Assembly (NCBI RefSeq): GCF_033971885.1
Contig: NZ_JALBUS010000004.1
Location: forward strand, 119,406-183,405
Reading direction: 5' to 3'
DNA: 64,000 bases
From: Absicoccus intestinalis
GTDB lineage: Bacteria > Bacillota_I > Bacilli_A > Erysipelotrichales > Erysipelotrichaceae
The notes below the pieces were generated by a model. The model was given only the letters and a program-made list of their open reading frames with translations. It searched no databases and was not told the DNA's origin. The position numbers and the translations under genes are program-made. Below are positions 7,777-14,327 of the stretch, in pieces. Each line of letters begins with the position of its first letter. The first letter of the stretch is position 1.

Positions 7777-8460
7777 TCAAATGTATCTAAGATCATACAT
7801 TTTTTTCTTGTATCTGCTTCTGCAAATATCAGATACCGTCTGTCGTGATATATACAAGTCGCTTGATGCCGCTCTTGTTGATGGCCATTGTTTTACAAGC
7901 TGACCATCTTCATACAAGCCGATTGCCTTGCCAAATGCTTGTCTATTGTTTTCAGTAATGTATTTTTGTCTATCAACTATCTCGATCTTATTCACATCCC
8001 AATTATTGCTTTTTAGAAGCACATACTCTCCATCGTGTAGATCCATAAAATATCTCGCATAGACTCTTGCTGCTGATACTTCATCAAATCCACCAATCCG
8101 GACTGTCCAAATGCCATGATGCAAATATGGCATGAGTTCGTGCTTTTTGCCCGAACGGATGTACAATCGATAAAATCTTCCATCACATGTCACGTACCAT
8201 CTAGATGGACACCTTGACGCATTTAGTTCAAAAAACTTATACTCTTTGAACTTACTCGATTCTTCGTCTTCATCTACTTCCACTAGATAGCAGCCATGAT
8301 AATCTTTATTTTGATATACAAACCTTTCAAATCCACAGTTTGTCAGGCCAAGCTCATCCATCACCTCGCCGGATGTGATGATACCTCTGACATTGGTAAT
8401 ATCTTTTCTGTCGAGCATGTAATATCTTTTGCTTCTTTTTTTATAAGCCGTATTGATCAT
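7777..8460 (-). CDS. NUMOD-type phage protein (homing-nuclease relic)
   Basis: 227 residues from 8460; an ATG at 8418 is an equally good start. The middle (about 60-160) is a strand-rich, Arg/Tyr-rich domain. The last 45 residues (GLYEDGQLVKQWPSTRAAS, then a helix-turn-helix) match the NUMOD1-type DNA-binding repeats of intron homing endonucleases. No HNH or GIY-YIG catalytic motif is visible, so it may bind DNA without cutting it. It overlaps the zinc-ribbon gene upstream. Confidence 0.6.
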   Translation of the reverse strand: MINTAYKKRSKRYYMLDRKDITNVRGIITSGEVMDELGLTNCGFERFVYQNKDYHGCYLVEVDEDEESSKFKEYKFFELNASRCPSRWYVTCDGRFYRLYIRSGKKHELMPYLHHGIWTVRIGGFDEVSAARVYARYFMDLHDGEYVLLKSNNWDVNKIEIVDRQKYITENNRQAFGKAIGLYEDGQLVKQWPSTRAASSDLYISRQTVSDICRSRYKKKMYDLRYI

Positions 8461-8638
8461 CCTTTTTTGGCGGCTGTTTATATTTTTTCAACCATTTTCG
8501 ATAGCATGTATAACCACAAAAATATATGATCTTTCCGTGATTTTTCGTCTTGTACAGCCAATCCTGTTTATATGTGGATGTCAGCTTCACCTTTCCACAC
8601 ACTGGACACACTATCTTTTCAAATTCAGATATCTGCAT
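8441..8638 (-). CDS. Small zinc-finger phage protein
   Basis: 65 residues from ATG 8638. A CPVCG knuckle near residue 11 and an FCGYTCYRKW knuckle near residue 42 give four Cys for one zinc. The ORF can be extended to 8728, but only by overlapping the previous gene for 80 bases, so the internal start is preferred although its SD is weak. Function unknown. Confidence 0.6.
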   Translation of the reverse strand: MQISEFEKIVCPVCGKVKLTSTYKQDWLYKTKNHGKIIYFCGYTCYRKWLKKYKQPPKKDDQYGL

Positions 8639-8645
8639 ATTTTTT

Positions 8646-8852
8646 TCACATACCTGAATATTTTTCGAAAATGATTCTTTGCCCACAGCCTGAGCAGAAT
8701 CTATCTGACGGATATACAAACTCACCACACACCGGACATCGATAAAGATTCATACTGTCCGGAATGTGTCTTGCAATCTTTGGTGCATATCTCACACTGC
8801 TGTATAAGCTGACGTTTTTGCTTCTTGCCCTTTTTTTGCGTTTCCTAGCCAC
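8646..8852 (-). CDS. Zinc-ribbon phage protein
   Basis: 68 residues. A very basic N-terminus (RKRKKRARSK) suggests nucleic-acid contact. A classical zinc ribbon follows: RCPVCG, about 13 residues, then CSGCG. No enzymatic domain. Second of two adjacent zinc-knuckle genes in the replication region. Confidence 0.65.
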   Translation of the reverse strand: MARKRKKRARSKNVSLYSSVRYAPKIARHIPDSMNLYRCPVCGEFVYPSDRFCSGCGQRIIFEKYSGM

Positions 8853-8867
8853 AATCCAATACCTCGC

Positions 8868-9158
8868 TTAAAATAACCTTCCCTGCACATTTACTGATTT
8901 TATGTATTTTCCAAACACCTGGAACAAAGACTGTTCATCAAGAACGGATGCACCACATCCAAACATCTTTTTCCCATGGCTGATGCTGTAATGATATACA
9001 TCAGATCCATAAAACTCTTTCGGTTTGATGTAGACAATGAATTTGTAGCCATCAGTTTGAAAGCTAATGGCATCATTGCCAATGTATTCATCCAAATGTG
9101 TCACAACACCGTATCGTTCTTCAATGTCTTTCCTAAGGTCCATGAGATTGAGCATCAT
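8868..9158 (-). CDS. Hypothetical phage protein
   Basis: 96 residues; starts ATGATG at 9158 overlapping the end of the replication gene by 26 bases, AAGG upstream. Predicted mixed alpha/beta (DAISFQTDGYKFIVYIKPKEF). Not recognised. Confidence 0.6.
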   Translation of the reverse strand: MMLNLMDLRKDIEERYGVVTHLDEYIGNDAISFQTDGYKFIVYIKPKEFYGSDVYHYSISHGKKMFGCGASVLDEQSLFQVFGKYIKSVNVQGRLF

Positions 9159-9867
9159 TTAACCCTTCTTTCATTTTTTCGATTTGTTGGATCAGTTCAT
9201 CACTTGCTTGTTCCTGACCGATATCGCTATACCAATCCGGATAATCATTTGTTTTCTTTTTTTCATTGCGGCTCCAATTTCTAAATACCGCTTTCCAATC
9301 AACGATTGGTGCATTACCGGTCGTCCAATTAATTGCATTGTAGTAATCGTAGAAACGTTCAGGGTCCACCGATGAATGGATCTCATTTTTGTAAGCGATG
9401 ATTTCATCCAGAGTTGGTGGCAACTTTCTCTCTACTCTCTCTTTATTCTTTATATTCTTATCATTCTTTACATTCTTGTTTGTTGCCCTTTGATTGCCCT
9501 CTGTTTGTCCAATGGTGTGCCCATTGTCTGCCGTTTGTGTACCTTTTGTTTGCCCTATTGATTGATACAAATCGTAGTTTAGTACCATTATTAGGGTGTT
9601 TCTGTTAGTACTTTTGCTTGCCACATCTCCGGTTTTTTCTAATTTTTTCAAGCTATTTCTAACCTGTTTTACAGTTAGTCCAGTCTGAACCGACAAACTG
9701 CCATAACTGGTAACCAAAGAGCCACGCTTTATGACCTGTCCGCGCCATCTCTGATCAGTATGATTGGCCATCAGTAGCAGATGTATAAACAAAGCTTTGG
9801 TATTAACATCTGTGTACCATTCCCAGTCTATGATCTTCCGATACAGCTTTATAAATCCCTCATTCAT
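9133..9867 (-). CDS. Phage replication initiation / DnaD-like replisome organiser
   Basis: 244 residues. The N-terminus (MNEGFIKLYRKIIDWEWY) and the following winged helix (SYGSLSVQTGLTVKQVRNSL) are typical of phage replisome organisers. Then comes a Gln/Asn/Lys-rich low-complexity linker with repeated IGQT-type segments, and a C-terminal domain with YPDWYSDIG. It would bind the phage origin and load helicase. No separate DnaC-type loader or helicase is seen downstream, so the phage probably uses host enzymes. Confidence 0.75.
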   Translation of the reverse strand: MNEGFIKLYRKIIDWEWYTDVNTKALFIHLLLMANHTDQRWRGQVIKRGSLVTSYGSLSVQTGLTVKQVRNSLKKLEKTGDVASKSTNRNTLIMVLNYDLYQSIGQTKGTQTADNGHTIGQTEGNQRATNKNVKNDKNIKNKERVERKLPPTLDEIIAYKNEIHSSVDPERFYDYYNAINWTTGNAPIVDWKAVFRNWSRNEKKKTNDYPDWYSDIGQEQASDELIQQIEKMKEGLNDAQSHGP

Positions 9868-9876
9868 ATGAATCTC

Positions 9877-10107
9877 CTAGAATTGAGAAAGATGATCCAT
9901 CACATTAAGGATGGTTCCAAACCCACTCAATCCTGTCACATTGAATACTGCTCTCATACCATCATCAAAAATGGCAATCACTTGTTGCTTGTTTCCATAT
10001 CCGGCATGCTGCACATACCTTAGTTCTTTTAAATCCACGAGCTCATTGGTACATGCTAAAGCGTGCTGCAAATAATCCAATATGATCTGTTTATTTTCAT
10101 CAAACAT
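9877..10107 (-). CDS. Hypothetical small phage protein
   Basis: 76 residues from ATG 10107, SD AAAGG. Helix then strands (NKQQVIAIFDDGMRAVFNV). Directly upstream of the replication gene. Not recognised. Confidence 0.6.
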   Translation of the reverse strand: MFDENKQIILDYLQHALACTNELVDLKELRYVQHAGYGNKQQVIAIFDDGMRAVFNVTGLSGFGTILNVMDHLSQF

Positions 10108-10318
10108 ATGATCCATCCTTTCCAAACGGCCATTCCTACTGGACTGCATACGGTCTTAAGACGTGGTAGCAAATTTGAATGAATATTGAAGGAAAATAAT
10201 GCAAAGAAACTGTAAATACGTATCTGCCAAAGGCATTCATTCATCTTATATAGACCATACACAGTACAGTAGAAATGACCGGAATGTTGTGCTAAAATAT
10301 GTATGTTATTTATTCGCG

Positions 10319-10346
10319 ACTGATCTATGTATCAGTTGCTTTTTTT
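10319..10346 (+). terminator. Rightward terminator-like hairpin without an upstream gene
   Basis: ACTGAT-CTATGT-ATCAGT then TGCTTTTTTT. The T-run is on the plus strand, yet no plus-strand gene precedes it and it overlaps the 3' end of the leftward gene at 10325. It may end a short untranslated rightward RNA. Confidence 0.45.
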
Positions 10347-10582
10347 ATTCCCATTTTTTTAACTTCTGAGGCCGTTGACGGGAAAGCACGAATGAATATA
10401 CTCGATGGTATCAGATATCTTTTATTCATTGTTTTTGATAGAAATTGATATTCTTCAGTTTCACACCATTTTATGCCGTCATTACCAGGCCTTTGCTGCA
10501 AAATACGAATGCTATCATATGCAGTTTTTTCACTTACGTGAAGCAAATATGAAACATCTTTATAGTTTAGATATGGCTTCAT
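10325..10582 (-). CDS. Excisionase-like small DNA-binding protein
   Basis: 85 residues with an N-terminal helix-turn-helix (YKDVSYLLHVSEKTAYDSI) like the winged-helix excisionase (HTH_17/Xis) group, then a basic strand-turn (NKRYLIPSSIF). In an early leftward operon it could direct excision or regulate early transcription. Family-level call only. Confidence 0.55.
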   Translation of the reverse strand: MKPYLNYKDVSYLLHVSEKTAYDSIRILQQRPGNDGIKWCETEEYQFLSKTMNKRYLIPSSIFIRAFPSTASEVKKMGIKKATDT

Positions 10583-10722
10583 TTTTTACCATCCTTTCCT
10601 TTTATGCTTGCCCACAGATATCTGCCTGCCAGTTGATCGCCATCATTTTTTTTGCCGATATAGAAATGGCTAGAGTTTCAGATTGACAGACAGGTATCTG
10701 CAGACAAACACAATCGATTTAT

Positions 10723-10914
10723 CTAACTAATACACCATGCTGTTATTGCGAGCATCACATACAGCATTGCAGCTGCAATAAATGCCGCAGTTACAATTTC
10801 AATCAAAGATTTGATAAGCTTTGATGATTCCTTTTTTACTGGCTTTGGCTTTAATGCCTCAACCTCTCTTTTTGACGCCATATCATTGATATGACGCATC
10901 ATTTCATAATCCAT
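10723..10914 (-). CDS. Small single-span membrane protein
   Basis: 63 residues: an Arg/Lys-rich cytoplasmic N-terminus (KPKPVKKESSK) then one transmembrane helix near residues 38-60 ending in Cys-Ile-Ser. Its start region (SD and first eight codons) lies in a 42-bp segment repeated at 12165-12206. Unknown function; an early lytic membrane peptide is possible. Confidence 0.6.
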   Translation of the reverse strand: MDYEMMRHINDMASKREVEALKPKPVKKESSKLIKSLIEIVTAAFIAAAMLYVMLAITAWCIS

Positions 10915-10932
10915 AACTATTTCCTTTCTGTT
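10891..10932. repeat. 42-bp direct repeat, left copy
   Basis: Identical to 12165-12206 at 41 of 42 positions. It covers the SD and first codons of the leftward gene at 10914. The two copies bracket a cassette of small membrane-protein genes. Confidence 0.9.
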
Positions 10933-10995
10933 ACAATCTCCTCTTCATCACCAACATTCACTTGATATAATGCTTATATAAGTGGGGTGGCTTTT

Positions 10996-11484
10996 ATGCA
11001 TGATTTCTTATCCAGCAATGAAATGAGTAACATCATTTCCGTACTTGCCTTATTGGCTGCTTTATATAGTATTTGGTATACAAAACGTTTCAATCGTCCA
11101 CGTATTTCTATTGAAGATTTTCATGTTGATAGATCTTATGAATATCCAAGCATTGAATTTTCGATACTAAATTTTTCAAACACACCAATTACTTTGAAAT
11201 CAATTACTTTTTCATTTGATGGGCATCCTGTATCTCCAATGAGCGAATATGAAGGACCCAAAGAATCAATTGATTTTCCAAATGGTATACATTTGGAAAA
11301 CCATATCGTTAATAGCTCACCATTGGTGCTTGAAAGTGAAACAACAATGCTGCCAAATTCAAAAGATAAATATCGATATTACTTTAAAAATGTAGATCAT
11401 GAAGTGACTATCACCGTTGAAACGAATCGGATGCTTTCAATCTGTTCTAAAAAGAAATCATTTGTTTTCCGCACGAATAAATGA
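10996..11484 (+). CDS. Membrane-anchored hypothetical protein (prophage cargo)
   Basis: 162 residues from ATG 10996, preceded by GGGGTGG; a GTG three codons upstream is possible. One N-terminal transmembrane helix (about 10-28, IISVLALLAALYSIWYT) and a strand-rich domain of about 125 residues with an Ig-like pattern (FSILNFSNTPITLKSITFSF). A TATAAT at 10966-10971 lies just upstream. It is transcribed against the leftward early operon, like a prophage-expressed moron gene. Family not recognised. Confidence 0.7.
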   Translation: MHDFLSSNEMSNIISVLALLAALYSIWYTKRFNRPRISIEDFHVDRSYEYPSIEFSILNFSNTPITLKSITFSFDGHPVSPMSEYEGPKESIDFPNGIHLENHIVNSSPLVLESETTMLPNSKDKYRYYFKNVDHEVTITVETNRMLSICSKKKSFVFRTNK

Positions 11485-11553
11485 AATCAGTATCACGATC
11501 TGACAAATCAACGTGCATATGTTGCATATAATTGATAATTTTGTTGTATCCAT
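11458..11553 (-). CDS. 31-residue membrane peptide
   Basis: ATG 11553 with a perfect AGGAGG SD five bases upstream (11559-11564). The product is almost entirely one hydrophobic helix (ICNICTLICQIVILISF) with three Cys. It converges on and overlaps the last 27 bases of the plus-strand gene ending at 11484. Too short for family assignment; the strong SD supports a real gene. Confidence 0.55.
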   Translation of the reverse strand: MDTTKLSIICNICTLICQIVILISFIRAENK

Positions 11554-11608
11554 ATAGGCCTCCTTAATAATTTTTTCTGTTACAATCCCCTTGAAAGGAG
11601 GAAAAACA

Positions 11609-12031
11609 ATGGATGAAAAATTAAAACAATCAGTAAATTCAGCATTAGCTCCAACTATTAAAAATTTACAAGAATCTCTTAAATCCAGTATCTTGACATA
11701 CAATTCTGAATATTTTGAACGTATTAGTAAAAACGTTTCTAATGCCTTCAATGATTCTCCAATAGCTAACAAAATAACATCAGAATTTATCGATACAATT
11801 AACGAACTAGTATCATCTTTAAATTCAATAGACTTGGACAGTTATAGTGAAGATGATATTGTTCCCAATGAAGTTGCGAATGCTGTTAAAAAAATAGTTA
11901 CTTCACTCAATGAATTGCCTAATAATAAACAAAAATTAAAACAGATAATTATCAAAGAGCCGATAACGCGCACTGATATTTACAATTTGATACTCATCTT
12001 ACTGACAATCTTCACTATTTTGAAAGATTAA
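11609..12031 (+). CDS. C-terminally anchored hypothetical protein (prophage cargo)
   Basis: 140 residues from ATG 11609 with AAAGGAGG upstream. A long helical soluble part (about 1-118) followed by one C-terminal transmembrane helix (YNLILILLTIFTIL), giving a tail-anchored topology. Second plus-strand gene of the repeat-bracketed cassette. No family recognised. Confidence 0.7.
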   Translation: MDEKLKQSVNSALAPTIKNLQESLKSSILTYNSEYFERISKNVSNAFNDSPIANKITSEFIDTINELVSSLNSIDLDSYSEDDIVPNEVANAVKKIVTSLNELPNNKQKLKQIIIKEPITRTDIYNLILILLTIFTILKD

Positions 12032-12152
12032 TGATCATGCTCAAAAGCATAATTAAAATCAATACAAATTGATAAAAAGTGCATCTATCAAATAGCCTCT
12101 TTAGACTTTGAATTTCACAATCAAGGTCTTTTATTTTTTTATCTTGATCCAT
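12015..12152 (-). CDS. 45-residue membrane peptide
   Basis: ATG 12152 to TAG 12015, SD AAAGGAT. A charged coiled N-terminal half (DQDKKIKDLDCEIQSLKRL) then one transmembrane helix. It starts three bases past the end of a ten-codon leader ORF (12156-12188) that copies the beginning of the 10914 gene, so translation may be coupled. It overlaps the 3' end of the plus-strand gene by 17 bases. Confidence 0.55.
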   Translation of the reverse strand: MDQDKKIKDLDCEIQSLKRLFDRCTFYQFVLILIMLLSMIINLSK

Positions 12153-12155
12153 ATT

Positions 12156-12188
12156 TCATCCTTTATGACGCATCGTTTCATAATCCAT
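12156..12188 (-). pseudogene. Ten-codon remnant of the 10914 gene start
   Basis: Reads MDYETMRHKG then stop. The first eight codons match the beginning of the 10723-10914 gene except one. It sits in the right copy of the 42-bp repeat and looks like a broken duplicate left by recombination; it could now act as a leader peptide for the 45-residue gene. Confidence 0.6.
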
Positions 12189-12206
12189 AACTATTTCCTT
12201 TCTGTT
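12165..12206. repeat. 42-bp direct repeat, right copy
   Basis: One mismatch to 10891-10932. Together they delimit 10933-12164. Confidence 0.9.
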
Positions 12207-12212
12207 TGAGAA

Positions 12213-12228
12213 GTTGCATTATTGCAAC
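12213..12228. promoter_or_regulatory. Operator-like site O4
   Basis: GTTGC-ATTATT-GCAAC, extended to a 20-base palindrome AAGTTGCA-TTAT-TGCAACTT. Same 16-bp dyad as in the CI/Cro control region but placed across the stop codon of the Cro-like gene. Confidence 0.7.
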
Positions 12229-12434
12229 TTATCGCCAAAAAAAATTAATCCTGCTTTTTGAGGCGTTATATTAAGAGCTACAACTATTTTTTGGGCAGTG
12301 GAAACTGAGCAAGATCTACCGTCTAGTAAACGACTAATTGTAGACTTATCTACACCACTTTTATTGGCTAAATCAGTAATTGTATATCTATTTTTCCTAA
12401 TTTCGTCATTGAGCATTTCAATATTTACATCCAT
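12219..12434 (-). CDS. Cro-like XRE repressor
   Basis: 71 residues from ATG 12434 with AGGAGG upstream. It is a single lambda-repressor-type helix-turn-helix (YTITDLANKSGVDKSTISRL). Divergent from the CI-like gene, first gene of the leftward early operon. By analogy it would bind the GTTGC-N6-GCAAC operators and favour lytic growth. Confidence 0.85.
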   Translation of the reverse strand: MDVNIEMLNDEIRKNRYTITDLANKSGVDKSTISRLLDGRSCSVSTAQKIVVALNITPQKAGLIFFGDKLQ

Positions 12435-12454
12435 CACAACCTCCTCCTTTCAAC

Positions 12455-12470
12455 GTTGCGTTATCGCAAC
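12455..12470. promoter_or_regulatory. Operator-like site O1
   Basis: GTTGC-GTTATC-GCAAC, perfect arms. Lies just downstream of the leftward promoter -10, over the start of the Cro transcript. Confidence 0.75.
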
Positions 12471-12480
12471 TTGTATTTAC

Positions 12481-12508
12481 ATTATAACCTAGTGTTGCAG
12501 AATGTCAA
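12481..12508 (-). promoter_or_regulatory. Leftward early promoter (for the Cro-like gene)
   Basis: On the minus strand TTGACA (12503-12508), 16-bp spacer, TATAAT (12481-12486). Operator O2 covers the -35 box and O1 the initially transcribed region. Confidence 0.85.
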
Positions 12509-12509
12509 C
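12494..12509. promoter_or_regulatory. Operator-like site O2
   Basis: GTTGC-AGAATG-TCAAC, one arm mismatch. Overlaps the leftward -35. Confidence 0.65.
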
Positions 12510-12516
12510 ATTAATT

Positions 12517-12547
12517 GTTGCTTTTTTGCAATATATTATTTTATACT
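12517..12547 (+). promoter_or_regulatory. Operator O3 and rightward repressor promoter
   Basis: GTTGC-TTTTTT-GCAAT (12517-12532, one mismatch) overlaps a possible promoter TTGCTT (12518-12523), 18-bp spacer, TATACT (12542-12547). Binding here would autoregulate the CI-like gene. Confidence 0.6.
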
Positions 12548-12565
12548 CATAATAGGAGACCAATT

Positions 12566-13192
12566 ATGAAAACTATACAAGAAAAAATAAAAGAGAGAAG
12601 AACTCAATTAGGATTATCACTGGAAGATGTCGCACAGGCTCTCGGTGTTAACAAATCTACAGTAATGAGATATGAATCTAAAAGTATTGAAAAAATGCCA
12701 ATCAACATCATTCCCCCTTTAGCAAAGATATTACAATGTAGTCCAGAATATTTAATGGGATGGGAAGAAACAATAGACAAAGAATCTAGCGCTTATCAGG
12801 TATCTACCCAAACATTACCTATACTCGGATCTGTCGCGTGTGGTGAACCGATATACTGTGAAGAAAATCGTGAATCATATGTATTAAAAGGAACGGAAAT
12901 TAAAGCTGATTTCTGCCTTAGAGCACAAGGTGACAGTATGATCAATGCCAGAATTAATGATGGTGATATTGTATTTATACGTAAGCAGGACATCGTCAAC
13001 AATGGTGAGATAGCTGTTGTTATCATTGATGACAGTGCCACCTTAAAAAGGTTTTATTACTACAAAGAAAAGAATATGGTCATTCTAAAGCCAGAAAACC
13101 CAAAATACGAAGATATCATATTGACCGGGGAGGCATTGGATAATGTTAGAGTACTGGGCAAAGCAGTGGCATTCCAAAGTGATGTGGAATAG
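12566..13192 (+). CDS. CI/LexA-type phage repressor with S24 peptidase domain
   Basis: 208 residues from ATG 12566 (SD AGGAG). N-terminal XRE helix-turn-helix (about 15-45, SLEDVAQALGVNKSTVMRY), linker with a cleavage-type site near VACGEP, then the S24 domain with catalytic Ser in AQGDSM and Lys in DSATLKRFYY. It maintains lysogeny and would self-cleave on RecA activation. Cleavage would be Cys-Gly rather than the usual Ala-Gly. A longer in-frame start upstream (12515) is less likely because it overlaps the promoter. Confidence 0.93.
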   Translation: MKTIQEKIKERRTQLGLSLEDVAQALGVNKSTVMRYESKSIEKMPINIIPPLAKILQCSPEYLMGWEETIDKESSAYQVSTQTLPILGSVACGEPIYCEENRESYVLKGTEIKADFCLRAQGDSMINARINDGDIVFIRKQDIVNNGEIAVVIIDDSATLKRFYYYKEKNMVILKPENPKYEDIILTGEALDNVRVLGKAVAFQSDVE

Positions 13193-13227
13193 GAAATAAA
13201 ACATATGAAATTTGAGTGAGAACAAAT

Positions 13228-13479
13228 ATGACCTTAAACGAAAGAATTGGCTATGAATTACGAAGTCAAAGATTATTAAGAAGAATGACGATTCAACAAG
13301 TTGCCAATAGATTAGGCAAAAGTAAAAATACTGTCTCATATTATGAACTTGGAAAAATCAAAATTACTATTAATGATTTAATTGATTATTGTAATGTCGT
13401 CGGATGTGACTATATTGAAGTATTAAAAAAAGCTAATGGTGAATGGGATAACACCATTCACCAAGATATAAAAGAATAA
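13228..13479 (+). CDS. XRE-family helix-turn-helix protein
   Basis: 83 residues from ATG 13228 (GTG 13216 also possible; no strong SD). The HTH MTIQQVANRLGKSKNTVSYYE is clear; the rest is helical. It follows the CI-like gene by about 35 bases and is probably co-transcribed. A second immunity regulator or co-repressor is plausible. Confidence 0.75.
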   Translation: MTLNERIGYELRSQRLLRRMTIQQVANRLGKSKNTVSYYELGKIKITINDLIDYCNVVGCDYIEVLKKANGEWDNTIHQDIKE

Positions 13480-13769
13480 GAGCATATAATTTAACATCAA
13501 ATCCAATAACTAATAGCCCTTAATCAATAATCAATATAATCACTAATTAGACATTATGTATGTCATTGAATGCAAAAAAACTTGCCTGTAACTTGCTAAA
13601 TCATAAAAATTTATCACACGTTTTAAAAAAAATGCTATATGTATCGCTTTTTTAATCTGAAATTAACTTGCTTTTAATTTGCTATTTGATAAAAATATTC
13701 TCGATTAAAACAGATAAATCAACTGAAATTCATTATATTCAGTCCAGACATTAAAACAATAAAAAAATG

Positions 13770-13795
13770 GAGTGATAGTTTTATTACTATCACTC
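13770..13795. terminator. Perfect hairpin after the XRE gene
   Basis: GAGTGATAG paired with CTATCACTC, 10-bp stem with the next T-A pair. No immediate T-run; a second small hairpin ending in CTTTTT follows (13799-13815). Possible terminator of the immunity transcript or bidirectional boundary. Confidence 0.5.
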
Positions 13796-13880
13796 TGGAA
13801 AAGATGTAATCTTTTTGTTCTTCATGCATATTATATCTTTTCAAACTAATCGATTCAATTTAATTTTATATTACTAATTT

Positions 13881-14071
13881 GTATCGGCACCAAAATCATA
13901 TCACAGAAACGGGCAACTTTTTGGGCAATTCTTATTAAAAACAATAGTAAAAAAGACGAAACCGACACAATAAAGCCCTTTATATAAAGTCAATTAAAGC
14001 TTCTTATTGAGTCCGCGTATCGGCACCAGTTCTTTATATAAAAAGGGTTTCAGAGACCATTGGGCAACTCT
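13881..14071. repeat. Duplicated segment, possible attachment-site relic
   Basis: GTATCGGCACCA occurs at 13881-13892 and 14017-14028. Each is followed 28 or 31 bases later by TTGGGCAA(T/C)TCT (13921-13932; 14060-14071). The middle parts have diverged. Two copies of the same bipartite element at a phage/host boundary could be attachment-site or arm-site remnants. Confidence 0.4.
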
Positions 14072-14085
14072 AGAAACCTTTTTTT
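14041..14085 (+). terminator. Terminator before the dehydratase operon
   Basis: AAAAGGGTTTC pairs with GAAACCTTTTT (11 pairs, one G-U), with an inner AGAG/CTCT stem in the loop, then T-run. Confidence 0.7.
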
Positions 14086-14327
14086 GTTTGAGTTTGTATT
14101 GACTCAAAGTAAAAATAGCCACTTCTAGGCATTATTAATGATAACTATAGAAAATAAGAGAAGACCAATATCATCCCCTTATAAGATATATTTAATTTTA
14201 AAATTCTTGACATCCATCCTTAAAAACTCTTTTTTGTTCAATTTGACATATTTGTCTAAACTTATTTTTCAACACCAACGTCTTGTGCTATTTTAAAGCT
14301 ATCTAACACAATTAAAGGGAGGATACT

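Larger units (their letters stand above)
1..13480. mobile_element. Prophage (right part; truncated by window edge)
   Basis: A continuous block of phage genes. Late genes (minor head, portal, large and small terminase, HNH) lie at the left, replication and recombination genes in the middle, and a divergent CI/Cro-type switch near the right. P27-type small terminase, HK97-type large terminase and SPP1-gp6-like portal point to a tailed siphovirus-like phage; this is family knowledge, and tail genes are outside the window. Host metabolic genes begin at 14328. The exact right junction is not certain. A noncoding stretch with a duplicated segment (13881-14071) is the likeliest place for the attachment site. 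No integrase lies beside this edge; the only one seen is at 5927-6784. Confidence 0.93.
13480..14327. other. 848-bp noncoding region spanning the prophage edge
   Basis: AT-rich, with no convincing ORF, tRNA or tmRNA. It holds two related segments of about 36 bases (ACTTGC...TTGCTA...GATAAAAAT type, near 13568 and 13665), a perfect hairpin at 13770-13795, a duplicated segment (13881-13932 and 14017-14071), a terminator at 14041-14085 and a TTTGAGT/ACTCAAA hairpin at 14087-14108. The last 200 bases must contain the promoter of the dehydratase operon. A TTGACA is at 14245-14250, but no well-spaced -10 is evident. Confidence 0.7.

Noticed and set aside
10056..10262. Minus-strand ORF upstream of the 76-residue phage gene
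   Set aside because: Translation looks random, it overlaps the next gene in another frame and has no SD.
10597..10710. Imperfect inverted repeat of CAGATATCTGCCTGCC type
   Set aside because: Four mismatches in 17 bases with a wide gap; too weak to call an operator.
11554..11772. Longer minus-strand ORF continuing upstream of the 31-residue peptide
   Set aside because: It runs antisense through the well-supported plus-strand gene; the internal ATG 11553 with a perfect SD explains the coding part.
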